Assembly: GCA_030747485.1 (NCBI GenBank)
Contig: JASLKP010000019.1
Coordinates: forward strand, 1 to 32,273
Direction of reading: 5' to 3'
DNA length: 32,273 bases
From: Candidatus Thalassarchaeaceae archaeon
Lineage (GTDB): Archaea > Thermoplasmatota > Poseidoniia > Poseidoniales > Thalassarchaeaceae
A program made the translations under genes and the position numbers. Below, piece after piece: positions 16,212-24,628 of the stretch; the stretch's first letter is position 1; each line of letters starts with the position of its first letter. The notes under the pieces are model-generated. The model made no database searches. It was given only the letters and a program-made list of their open reading frames with translations, and was not told the DNA's origin.

Positions 16212-19200
16212 TTAGTCTTGCCATTTGAGCCATTCATCGCCGACCTCGTGGCGATAATACCAATCTCCATCTGACCATTCAAGATATTCGAAGCCATCCG
16301 GTCGAACCATACCCATTTCGGAACTTGGAGGTGTAGATTCAATGTCTTCATCCCACCCATCTGATTCATCTTCATCTTGTCTAAATCTCATCGCCATGAC
16401 AAACATGCCAATTGCAATACAAATCAGAAGGGCGATTCCCCCTGCACCAGCAAGTGTCAGACCAAAGAAGCCTTGAGATGTAGGAACAGGTTTTACATCG
16501 ACTCTCCAAACAAGTGTGTTATTCTCGTCCCGCTCATGTATTTTCTCAGTGGCATCAATGTTGATGAAGAGGTCAAGTTCTCCTTTCCAATCTGGGAACC
16601 AAGTAATCGAAACAGTGGTCGATTGTTGACCATCTAACATCTGAATGACACCTCGACCGACTTCTTGTCCCAGAGCATCGATTGTAATCGTGAACGGTGT
16701 ATCTGTGTGATTGCCGAGATTGACCAATGTGATGTTGACTGAAGTGGCTTGGCCAAAGATTGGTTGATTGGGTGAAAACGTGACACCAGTTGCAACCAAA
16801 TCTGGCCTGATTTCAACCACTGATAATCGAAGAGGCCAAGTGATTGCTGAACCAACACCGCTCAGTGGATTACCTGCGACATCCGTCAGTTCAAACCAGC
16901 AATCAAGAGAATCTACGTCTTGCAATGGGTCGAATGAAAGATTGACCAAATATCGAGAAACTTGATCTGAAATTTGCATCTCAGCTTCTCCATACACCGG
17001 TTCACCAACCGTTTGGAATCCTCGCATCATTTGACAATGAACTGGAATTGGGGTTGAAGACAACCCTGCATCGGTTTCCTGGATGTCAAACTGTAACATG
17101 AAATCAGTTGAATTGATTGGGATGAAGCCTGGCGCTGAACCAACAATGATAGGTGGTTGATTGTCGACCTGTAGGCGTACAGGAAGGGGGTCAGTTCCTA
17201 CTTCTCCAAATCCTTCAACAACATCTAATGTCACTTGATACAACCCACTCCCAAGGGCATCCATATTTCCAGTGAACATTCCATTCTCATCAACTTGTAC
17301 AAGCATGGGTAAGTCAAGTGGGACCTCCAACCAGACCTGATAGGATTCAGAAGGTGGTGGAAGGTCTGCGGAAGCGTAACTAATACGTCCACTCATGAGT
17401 AGTCTAGCCCCTAAGGTGACGTAGCTATCATCACTGAGAGGAGTATGAGTAGGGTCATCAAATAGTGAGATGGAAAACTCTGCGAGAATGATGTCAGCAT
17501 CAATCTGCAAGTCCAAACCAGTTCCAAGTGATTGCTCTCCAGAAGAATCTGTAATTGAGAGATAGAGTTGATTGTGGGCGCTTGCCGGATTAAAGAGTGA
17601 TGTGATACTAAAGGCGAGTTTCAAATATACATCATTTCCTTCACCTAAAATAGTATATTCTTCAATTTGAATCTCAGGATTATTGGAAATAAATCCAGTG
17701 CCGGGCTCCCAGGTTAATTTAGCGGACTGACCGACATCAACCACAATCCGCTCAATGTCCTCCAATGAATTCTCATCATGGAATGTCACATTGAGCCATG
17801 CGGGGTGTACTGGAACCAGAACATCCCCTCCTGATGGTTCAAAACTCACATTGACAAGGGTTGTTGGCGATGGGACCAAAGTGGTATATTGAAGCAAATT
17901 CTCATCATATCCTGGTCCAGTTCCGATGGTGTTTCCTGCCAAATCATTGCCCTCCACAAATAACGATACTTGTTGGCCATGAACATTGTCAGTATCATCA
18001 TATGTTGCATGGAAGAATTCTGAACCACCTTGCCTCAATAGTGGCTGTGTCCCATATTCATTGAGTTGTGGTAATCCATCGCCGTCATCATGGCGTGCCT
18101 CAGACCACCAACGTAACATCAAACTAGAATCATCAAGACCAATTGTGTCTGCAATTGAGATGTTAAACAATTGTTGGAGGTTTGGTTCCACACGTTCTCC
18201 CAATGGAGAATGCACCATGATTCCAGGCAGAGTTGCATCAACACGGAAGGTCCGAGTACTGGTACCTGGCATTGTAGATTCAAGATTACCTGCAATTCTA
18301 GCGGTGACTGTGAAGCCATCGTAATGGTTCCCTGACGGCGCCTGAGAATTGATTGTAAAATCGCCATTTTCATCAACTGTGGCATTGCCGCTGAGATTCT
18401 CTAACTCAACCAATACATCACCTGGTTGAGGAACACTTGCAACATCGAGGAATGTAACAGAACCGCTTACACTCAATTGATCACTACCTGCAACCCATTC
18501 GTTATGGAATACTTCTGGGCCACCATCACTTGGAGCAGTATCATCCCATAGATGGAACGAGGTTATCTCCATCCTTCGTTCATGATCTGTCGTTGAACTT
18601 GAGACGCGATCGGTATACAGATTGTCAATCGTTGCCACCTGAGCAAGCCATGTGACACCTTGTTCTGGTGGCCATGCCCAGTCCACTTCAATGGTCCATT
18701 CCATGCGACCTGTGTCTGCATTCAATGCTTGCCATTGCCCTGAATAATTGGCAAGATACCCACTAGGATCTGTGGCCCAAGTACTCCCATTTGTCAATGA
18801 GTGAATCAATACAGGGCGATTCATTGTATCTTGAATTTGAGGCGTTAAGGCAACCCAAGAGAGATTGGCAATTCCTTGGTAAGATGTGACCTCAAGGCCT
18901 ACTGTTTGTGTCATTCCATTGGGAACAAAAGTTTCAGACGGGAGGATTAAGGCACCAACAGATGGTGGTCTGTCTCCCAAATTGATGTTCAAATTCGATA
19001 ACTCGACGATGCCAGAACTACCACTGGTGACGTTGATGTCAATCGTCACGTTACCAGTCGCATCGGGAACAAGCGTAGACAGATGGCTGTTGATTTCCGT
19101 GAGGATGTCACCATTGGGAGATACACCAATCGTTGGACTCCAATCATATTCAACATCGATTCCATCCATGACCAATGTTGCATTTCCATTGACACCCAGA

Positions 19201-20519
19201 GGGATATCCAAGAATTCATTTCCCCAAGCATCGGTGAACGTAGGAGCTGAATTCGCTAGAATTGAATTGAGACTTGCAGATAAGTCTGGTGTGGTAGAAC
19301 CATTGCTGAGATTTCCAGCGTGACTCCATTCAGATGTGCCATCATTACCAACATCAAGCCCTGCAGTCACATCATCTGTGCCCTCAAAGACGATGACCAG
19401 ACGGGGCCCGAAACTTGCATTCCCTCGACTTGTAATTGTCAAGGCTGACCCATCGGGCTTGTTCGTATTTTCATCCCCAATCAGAATGACACCCTGATTC
19501 GTGATACTTCCGTTGGCCCAACCTTGGACGAGATTGGTGAGAGATTGCGAATTGAATGTCATCCAATTTTGTTTGAGATTGGCAGGTGTTTCTGTAATAC
19601 TCGCAACAGAGGGATCACGGTCAGAAGAACTCGATGCACCTGCAGTTGTCCAACTGTAATCTGAACCCGATAGATTGTCAATGGCATTATTCCAAGTTGC
19701 ACCTGGTCCCAATTGAACAGGTGAGGCCATCTCCAAACCTTCCACCCAATCCTTCAGCAATGGATGAACGGAATACGTATGCTGCGTGGTCACAGGCAGT
19801 CCGGAGTTGGCGTTGGTGACGACATTGTCCACCCAGAATGATAAATTGGCATCCAGAACGGTTGTACCAGGAAATTGGGATAGATTAAACGAATAGAGGG
19901 ACCTGTAGATATGCCAATTCGACCACACTGTTTTTCCAACTCTTGTGTGCGAATAATTTCCAAAATTACAATCTTTCAGACTTGAATTCCCCCAAGTGGG
20001 GTTGGGATTATCGATCTGAGTATCCCATACATCATTTCCTGAAAGAGTAAGTTCGCTGAGTGTAGAGAAGTTGACTGATGCTGAAGTCACCGTTGCATTG
20101 AGTGGTAAACGAAGGGAATATCCTGAATTGGTACCCGTTGAAAGATTCAAAGCTACCCGTTCCCAACCATTGGATAGTTCATTGATGTGACCAAAAGTAC
20201 CGTTTCCTGCACCACCAAATGCCCATTCAAGATCACCATCATTACCAATGTCAACTCCGATTGTAACCGGGCTACTGCTTAGAGGGCCCTGCCATCCACG
20301 TACATCCAAGGAAGCGGCAGAAGCAACTGCGCTAGCACCAAGAACGATATTTGTGCTTGTATCATAACCCGACGAAGGAAATGAGATATTCACAGATGAT
20401 GGAAACCCTGTATTTCCGAAATGGGTCACTTGCTCAGAGGTGACTGAAGGGATGAATGAAGCAGGCACAGAAGCGAGAAGGATGAATACCATCAAGACTG
20501 CTGAATGGACCGTGCTCAT
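16212..20519 (-). CDS. Giant secreted membrane-anchored protein with DNRLRE and CARDB domains
   Basis: From ATG 20519 this is 1435 residues. Residues 1-28 are a signal peptide. About 165-378 form a DNRLRE-type beta domain (start near NDVWDTQIDNPNPTWG, end at RLVIVFEG), known from archaeal surface proteins and disaggregatases. A long series of Ig-like beta modules follows. About 1235-1340 is a CARDB domain, and 1353-1375 is a membrane span. The roughly 60-residue acidic cytoplasmic tail ends with WYYR and WLKW motifs. The role is probably a surface adhesin or matrix protein; no catalytic set was seen. The frame is open to 20651, but that start would overlap the reductase gene. GGAG at 20524-20527, four bases before ATG 20519, selects the shorter form. 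It ends 14 bases from the oppositely transcribed tRNA. Confidence 0.86.
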   Translation of the reverse strand: MSTVHSAVLMVFILLASVPASFIPSVTSEQVTHFGNTGFPSSVNISFPSSGYDTSTNIVLGASAVASAASLDVRGWQGPLSSSPVTIGVDIGNDGDLEWAFGGAGNGTFGHINELSNGWERVALNLSTGTNSGYSLRLPLNATVTSASVNFSTLSELTLSGNDVWDTQIDNPNPTWGNSSLKDCNFGNYSHTRVGKTVWSNWHIYRSLYSFNLSQFPGTTVLDANLSFWVDNVVTNANSGLPVTTQHTYSVHPLLKDWVEGLEMASPVQLGPGATWNNAIDNLSGSDYSWTTAGASSSSDRDPSVASITETPANLKQNWMTFNSQSLTNLVQGWANGSITNQGVILIGDENTNKPDGSALTITSRGNASFGPRLVIVFEGTDDVTAGLDVGNDGTSEWSHAGNLSNGSTTPDLSASLNSILANSAPTFTDAWGNEFLDIPLGVNGNATLVMDGIDVEYDWSPTIGVSPNGDILTEINSHLSTLVPDATGNVTIDINVTSGSSGIVELSNLNINLGDRPPSVGALILPSETFVPNGMTQTVGLEVTSYQGIANLSWVALTPQIQDTMNRPVLIHSLTNGSTWATDPSGYLANYSGQWQALNADTGRMEWTIEVDWAWPPEQGVTWLAQVATIDNLYTDRVSSSTTDHERRMEITSFHLWDDTAPSDGGPEVFHNEWVAGSDQLSVSGSVTFLDVASVPQPGDVLVELENLSGNATVDENGDFTINSQAPSGNHYDGFTVTARIAGNLESTMPGTSTRTFRVDATLPGIMVHSPLGERVEPNLQQLFNISIADTIGLDDSSLMLRWWSEARHDDGDGLPQLNEYGTQPLLRQGGSEFFHATYDDTDNVHGQQVSLFVEGNDLAGNTIGTGPGYDENLLQYTTLVPSPTTLVNVSFEPSGGDVLVPVHPAWLNVTFHDENSLEDIERIVVDVGQSAKLTWEPGTGFISNNPEIQIEEYTILGEGNDVYLKLAFSITSLFNPASAHNQLYLSITDSSGEQSLGTGLDLQIDADIILAEFSISLFDDPTHTPLSDDSYVTLGARLLMSGRISYASADLPPPSESYQVWLEVPLDLPMLVQVDENGMFTGNMDALGSGLYQVTLDVVEGFGEVGTDPLPVRLQVDNQPPIIVGSAPGFIPINSTDFMLQFDIQETDAGLSSTPIPVHCQMMRGFQTVGEPVYGEAEMQISDQVSRYLVNLSFDPLQDVDSLDCWFELTDVAGNPLSGVGSAITWPLRLSVVEIRPDLVATGVTFSPNQPIFGQATSVNITLVNLGNHTDTPFTITIDALGQEVGRGVIQMLDGQQSTTVSITWFPDWKGELDLFINIDATEKIHERDENNTLVWRVDVKPVPTSQGFFGLTLAGAGGIALLICIAIGMFVMAMRFRQDEDESDGWDEDIESTPPSSEMGMVRPDGFEYLEWSDGDWYYRHEVGDEWLKWQD

Positions 20520-20523
20520 TTTT

Positions 20524-20527
20524 CTCC
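20524..20527 (-). promoter_or_regulatory. Shine-Dalgarno site of the DNRLRE/CARDB protein
   Basis: GGAG on the minus strand, 4 bases before ATG 20519. It decides between three in-frame Met starts (20651, 20561, 20519). An AATATT element lies about 25 bases upstream of the ATG. Confidence 0.55.
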
Positions 20528-20608
20528 GCGCGGGACCCAATATTTCGATTCCCCCGGACATCTTGAACACACGACAGAGATATCCGATTTCAATACATTC
20601 CCAAGATG

Positions 20609-21472
20609 TCAGGGCTCTGAAGTCGGGTCCCAACCTGAAATGTATCCACATTCCATCGCAGAGATTGTCGACATCTCACTGGAAATATCCACGTTGAGTG
20701 AAGCAATATTTTCTGAGATTCTTGCAGCGCGACTGGATTTCGGGATGGTGATACAACCGATATCATGGCAGAATTTGATGGCCACCTGAGCCGGTGTGCA
20801 TCCTAGACGATTCGCAATGTCAATGAGGTTTGAATCTGCCAATTTGTGACCTCTCGCCAATGGAGAATATGCCATCACTCTTGCGCCAATCGCTTCGGTA
20901 GCTGCTCTGAGTTCTGGGCGTTGTAACCAGGGATTTATCTCAATTTGATTGACTGAAGGTAAGTACGTAGCATATGTTTGCATCTTTTCCAAATGATGAG
21001 CACCGTAATTTGAGACTCCAATCGCCTTCACCCAACCCTGTTCAAGGCAATACTCCATTCCCTTCCAGACCGGTTCACGATGTGCCTGTTCTTCAGGAGG
21101 AGCATGTACGAGATACAAATCGATGTATTCGACATCCAACAATTCTAATGATTTCTGACAGTGTTCAAGGACTTCATCATAACCAGTCGCATGCATTCTG
21201 CGTAATTTCGTCGTGAGGAAGACGTCTTCTCGATTGACACCTGCCTGCTTCAACGCTTCTCCGACCTCGTGTTCATTTCCATACGCGCGCGCGGTGTCAA
21301 TGTGAGTATATCCTGCTTCCAACGCAGCCAAACAAGCCGCTTTGCATTCTCCGGGCTCTGACATCAAAAAGACACCCAATCCGAATGAAGGGATGTCATG
21401 AGAGTATTTTTCTTCGCCGTCCGCAGTGCGATGACCGATGCGCATATGCGTATGGGAGAGGTGATAATTCAT
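20609..21472 (-). CDS. Aldo-keto reductase
   Basis: An NAD(P)H-dependent carbonyl reductase with a TIM-barrel fold. Counting from the Met at 21445, the catalytic tetrad is Asp50, Tyr55 (DTARAYGNE), Lys80 (LTTKL) and His114 (LVHAPP). GVSNYG, NQIEINPW and the cofactor loop IPKSSRAARISEN are also present. The substrate cannot be told. Starts are possible at 21514, 21472 and 21445. I chose 21472 because it lies 5 bases after the stop of the small membrane protein with a weak AGGT before it; 21445 gives the more typical AKR N-terminus. The 21514 form would overlap the small gene. The giant DNRLRE gene follows 89 bases downstream on the same strand. Confidence 0.92.
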   Translation of the reverse strand: MNYHLSHTHMRIGHRTADGEEKYSHDIPSFGLGVFLMSEPGECKAACLAALEAGYTHIDTARAYGNEHEVGEALKQAGVNREDVFLTTKLRRMHATGYDEVLEHCQKSLELLDVEYIDLYLVHAPPEEQAHREPVWKGMEYCLEQGWVKAIGVSNYGAHHLEKMQTYATYLPSVNQIEINPWLQRPELRAATEAIGARVMAYSPLARGHKLADSNLIDIANRLGCTPAQVAIKFCHDIGCITIPKSSRAARISENIASLNVDISSEMSTISAMECGYISGWDPTSEP

Positions 21473-21477
21473 GAAAC

Positions 21478-21639
21478 CTACAGCAGCGCGATGAAGAAAT
21501 TTTTGGCCACCCATGTAATCATCATCGAGGACATCATCACTGCAAATAGGATCTTTGCAATCTTTCGAGTACGCTCACTACGTGCCTCGTATGCAAGCGC
21601 TTCTTCCTCGGTCAGAGGTTCGATTTCCCACGGCTCCAT
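21478..21639 (-). CDS. Small single-span membrane protein, 53 residues
   Basis: Below usual ORF cut-offs. From ATG 21639 it reads a Glu-rich N-terminus (MEPWEIEPLTEEEALAYEA), a basic turn (RSERTRK, residues 20-26) and a Met-rich hydrophobic segment (about 27-53) ending at TAG 21480-21478. The charge layout predicts a single span with the acidic N-terminus in the cytoplasm. The stop lies 5 bases from the likely aldo-keto reductase start, so the two may be co-translated. I do not recognise the family. The match of gene boundaries and the clear hydrophobic profile support a real gene. Confidence 0.6.
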   Translation of the reverse strand: MEPWEIEPLTEEEALAYEARSERTRKIAKILFAVMMSSMMITWVAKNFFIALL

Positions 21640-21690
21640 GACCTCGGGAGGAGGTCACAGGCTTCAAGTTCAACGGGGCATCGCCGGTCG

Positions 21691-23154
21691 ATGGAGATTC
21701 CACGCGCGCAGGTGCGAGCCCCACGGCCATCGGCATCAGTGATGTTGCGCAAAGGCGAGGAAATTCTTGTTTGTCATCGAGTTTCTGAAGTACCTGCATT
21801 TCCCGATTACTGGGCATTCCCAGGTGGTGGCGTCAGTCGAGTGGACAAAGCGATTCTAGAGAGGCATCCTGAATGGTTTCCAGGTCGTGATGAAGCAGAA
21901 CGAGCTGCGCTCACCGCATTGTTACGAGAAATGGTAGAAGAAGTGGGAATTGCGCCTACAAAAAATGGCCTTGGAATCGTTAACGCCTCCCTTAGGGAGG
22001 CGATACTTGAGGATAAAGCAGAATGGGGAGCTGCTGTAGAACGTGGAGAATTACAGGTCAATTGCGATGATTTCCTCGTCATCTCAGAACGCATCACACC
22101 ACCTCTTGCACCACTACGATTTCACAACCATTTCTTCACCATCGAATGTGAAATCAACCCTGTTCTTCCGCAGGGTCGTGCTGAATTTCATGACTACCGT
22201 TGGGCCACTCCAGAGAAACTATTGGAAGAGTGGGAAAACCACGAAATCAAGATTCCCCCTCCCCTCGTAATGATGCTGAGAGACCTTGTTGGAGCACCTC
22301 TAGCAGAACAAATTGAATGGATGGTAGCAGACCCTCCCCGAGAAAATAAGCGAATTGAGTTCGCACCCGGTGTGGAATGTTTGCCTTTACCAACAACAAC
22401 ATTGCCACCGGCCACACATACCAATTGCTACGTTCTTGGACAACCCGGTGGTGAACGAGTCATCATTGATCCTGCTGCAAAAGATGTGGAAGGTTTGGCT
22501 CAATTACAAACGAAAATCGGTGCAATACTTGAGGATGGAAGCACAATTATTTCAACCATTTTCACACACCGACATACTGACCATATCGGTGACCTTGAAG
22601 CGATTTCACAACTCTATTCTGCACCGATTTGGGCATCCAAAGAAACGTTGGAAGTCATTCCCGATAGTGAAACCAATATTGTCCTCAAAGAAGGTGATGC
22701 ATTCACGTTGAATGGTCCGAATGGTGCTGTCAAATGGGATGTCATCATCACACCCGGTCACTGTCCAGGTCAATTGTGCCTTGTCGGGGACGCTGGAATC
22801 GTCTCTGCAGATAATGCAGTACAAGTCGGCACGATTCTAGTTCCGAGTGGAGAAGGAGATATGACGGCATATATCCAAGGATTGTACCGATTACGCGATT
22901 TGAATCCAAAGTTACTGTTCTCTGGACACGGGCCTGTTGTGACCAATCCAAGACGTCTGTTAACCCAGTATATCGAACATCGTGAAAAACGACACGCTGC
23001 CGTTTTGGAAGCCGTCAATCAAGGTATATCTAACGTGCAAGAAATTGCAGATTTAGCGTATGCAGATACACCAGATGCACACCCCATGCTCAAGTTAGAT
23101 CAAACCCAATCACATCTGGAAGCCCTGACCCGAGAAGGGAAGATAAACGGCTAA
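21691..23154 (+). CDS. Nudix hydrolase - metallo-beta-lactamase (LACTB2-like) fusion
   Basis: A 487-residue two-enzyme fusion. Residues 10-190 are a Nudix domain: FPGGGV at 43-48, then an extended loop, then the catalytic helix REMVEEVGI at 79-87. The loop before the helix is longer than in MutT and the first Nudix-box Glu is out of register, as in NUDT19-like CoA/nucleotide hydrolases. Residues 225-420 are a metallo-beta-lactamase fold with THRHTDH (His293, His295, Asp297, His298), His357, Asp374 and His413. Residues 425-487 look like the winged-helix tail of LACTB2-type proteins. Substrates are unknown; nucleotide/CoA hydrolysis joined to RNA or thioester hydrolysis is inferred. It starts at ATG 21691, because the next Met (residue 18) falls inside the first Nudix strand. 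LemA follows 32 bases downstream. Confidence 0.92.
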   Translation: MEIPRAQVRAPRPSASVMLRKGEEILVCHRVSEVPAFPDYWAFPGGGVSRVDKAILERHPEWFPGRDEAERAALTALLREMVEEVGIAPTKNGLGIVNASLREAILEDKAEWGAAVERGELQVNCDDFLVISERITPPLAPLRFHNHFFTIECEINPVLPQGRAEFHDYRWATPEKLLEEWENHEIKIPPPLVMMLRDLVGAPLAEQIEWMVADPPRENKRIEFAPGVECLPLPTTTLPPATHTNCYVLGQPGGERVIIDPAAKDVEGLAQLQTKIGAILEDGSTIISTIFTHRHTDHIGDLEAISQLYSAPIWASKETLEVIPDSETNIVLKEGDAFTLNGPNGAVKWDVIITPGHCPGQLCLVGDAGIVSADNAVQVGTILVPSGEGDMTAYIQGLYRLRDLNPKLLFSGHGPVVTNPRRLLTQYIEHREKRHAAVLEAVNQGISNVQEIADLAYADTPDAHPMLKLDQTQSHLEALTREGKING

Positions 23155-23186
23155 ACCTTCAAGCACATGGTCCGTGTCGCGAGCAT

Positions 23187-23762
23187 ATGGCAGTGAGTGT
23201 TGGACTGATTGTTGGAATCATACTTTTGGTGTTGATTCTAATCTGGTATGTGATGACATACAACAGACTGGTCAGATTACGAAATGAGTGTGACCGTGCA
23301 TGGTCAAACATCGAAGTGCTACTACAACAGCGCTACGATATGTTGCCCAATCTACAAGAGATTGTGAAAGGATATGCGAAACATGAGAAAGACATCTTCA
23401 TGGAATTTGCAGAGATTCGCAGAATCTCAGCCTCTGTTGGCAGTGGCGATGTCGCAGGTTACGGCCAAGCAGAAGGGATGCTCGCGACAATGATGCCAAA
23501 AATTCAGGCCATCGCAGAGGCTTATCCTGAATTGAAAGCAGACTCAAGTTTCGTCAATCTCCAGAAGGAATTGGTCGCCATCGAGAATCAAGTATCCGAT
23601 CGCAGAGAATTCTACAACTCAGCGGTGACCAATTGGAACATCGCCATCGAACAGATGCCAGCGAACTTTGTTGCAATGACCATGGGTGCAAGAAGGAAGG
23701 ACCAGTTTGTCGTACAGACAGAGATGGCACGTCAAGCAGTTACGCTTGATTTCACCAGTTGA
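23187..23762 (+). CDS. lemA: LemA family protein
   Basis: A 191-residue LemA protein. A membrane span at residues 4-25 with almost no outside N-terminus is followed by the conserved YNRLVRLRNECDRAWSNIEV, then QRYDMLPNLQEIVKGYAKHE, then the helical bundle with YPELKADSSFVNLQKELV and ending DRREFYNSAVTNWN. LemA proteins are widespread membrane-tethered helical bundles with no settled biochemical role. This one keeps all the family blocks and the usual length. The stop at 23762 lies 14 bases before the hydrolase ATG, so the two are likely co-transcribed. A GIDE/BAM-like gene, a frequent partner of LemA in bacteria as I recall, lies convergently just beyond. Confidence 0.95.
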   Translation: MAVSVGLIVGIILLVLILIWYVMTYNRLVRLRNECDRAWSNIEVLLQQRYDMLPNLQEIVKGYAKHEKDIFMEFAEIRRISASVGSGDVAGYGQAEGMLATMMPKIQAIAEAYPELKADSSFVNLQKELVAIENQVSDRREFYNSAVTNWNIAIEQMPANFVAMTMGARRKDQFVVQTEMARQAVTLDFTS

Positions 23763-23764
23763 AT

Positions 23765-23769
23765 GGAGG
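23765..23769 (+). promoter_or_regulatory. Shine-Dalgarno site of the alpha/beta hydrolase
   Basis: GGAGG, 7 bases before ATG 23777. It selects that Met over the in-frame TTG at 23759, which overlaps the lemA stop. Confidence 0.65.
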
Positions 23770-23776
23770 CATTGGA

Positions 23777-24628
23777 ATGAATTCCGCCGAAGTGGCGGAA
23801 CTCCTAGGGAATCCTTCGTGTCAAATTGATTGTAAAACAGTTCCAGTTGCCGATGAATTCTCGCTTAGAGTCTATGTGTTCACCCCAGATGGTGGTGGAA
23901 CAGGAAGACCGGTTGTCTTCATTCCTGGATGGACATCGGTCATGGATGGTTGGGCTCCATTGTTGTCATCTTGGGTGGAAAAGCGTGTCATTTACTACAT
24001 TGAAACAAGAGAAAAATGTAGTTCTCAGGCACCCAAACGTCGACTGAAAAAATCGGATTATGAAATGAAAAAGCATACCGAAGACCTTGAGGCTGTCTGC
24101 AAGGGACTAGACATCCCACATGATGCATTGTGGTTCGGTTCATCCTTGGGTGGAACCGTCATCCTTCATGGAATGATGGAAGGTAAACTCAGTGGGAGTG
24201 GCGCGTTTTTGATTTCCCCGAATACAAAATTCAGATTCTCAGGTTGGATGGTCCCTCTCATTTCCATGCCATGGTGGTTTTATCCGCCTTTGATTCGACT
24301 TTGTTTACCGTATCTAAGATTCAGATTGAAAGAGAGAGCCCAATACATTCGCTATCGACGTACCCTACTGAATGCCAACGTGCTGAGATTGAAGCGTTCA
24401 GTTCAAGCCAATCGGCGATATGACCTCCCACCTGATTTAGACAACATCAACATCCCTGTTGCGGTTTGTGTTGCAGCATCAGATACATTACACACCGGTG
24501 ATGATTCACACGGAATTGCAGATCGTCTGCCCCAAGGTCAATTGCTTGAGGTGCCAAGCAATCAATATGCACACGAGGCTGACATCATTGTTGACATCGA
24601 TGCTTGGGAATTGGCCTCACAATCCTAA
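23777..24628 (+). CDS. Alpha/beta hydrolase
   Basis: A 283-residue alpha/beta hydrolase of unknown substrate. The oxyanion-hole strand reads VVFIPGWTSVMDGW (46-59). The nucleophile elbow is GSSLG with Ser123. The likely acid is Asp236 (AASDTLH) and the likely base His266 (YAHEAD). A cap region at about 155-215 is rich in aromatic and basic residues (PWWFYPPLIRL, then several Arg/Lys), which may let it sit on a membrane surface. Start is ATG 23777 with GGAGG 7 bases before it. It follows lemA closely and its last 12 bases overlap the end of the convergent GIDE-like gene. Confidence 0.9.
   Translation: MNSAEVAELLGNPSCQIDCKTVPVADEFSLRVYVFTPDGGGTGRPVVFIPGWTSVMDGWAPLLSSWVEKRVIYYIETREKCSSQAPKRRLKKSDYEMKKHTEDLEAVCKGLDIPHDALWFGSSLGGTVILHGMMEGKLSGSGAFLISPNTKFRFSGWMVPLISMPWWFYPPLIRLCLPYLRFRLKERAQYIRYRRTLLNANVLRLKRSVQANRRYDLPPDLDNINIPVAVCVAASDTLHTGDDSHGIADRLPQGQLLEVPSNQYAHEADIIVDIDAWELASQS

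Noticed and set aside
20520-20651. Longer DNRLRE/CARDB protein starting at 20651
   Set aside because: It would overlap the end of the aldo-keto reductase gene and put 44 residues before the signal peptide. GGAG before 20519 marks the better start.
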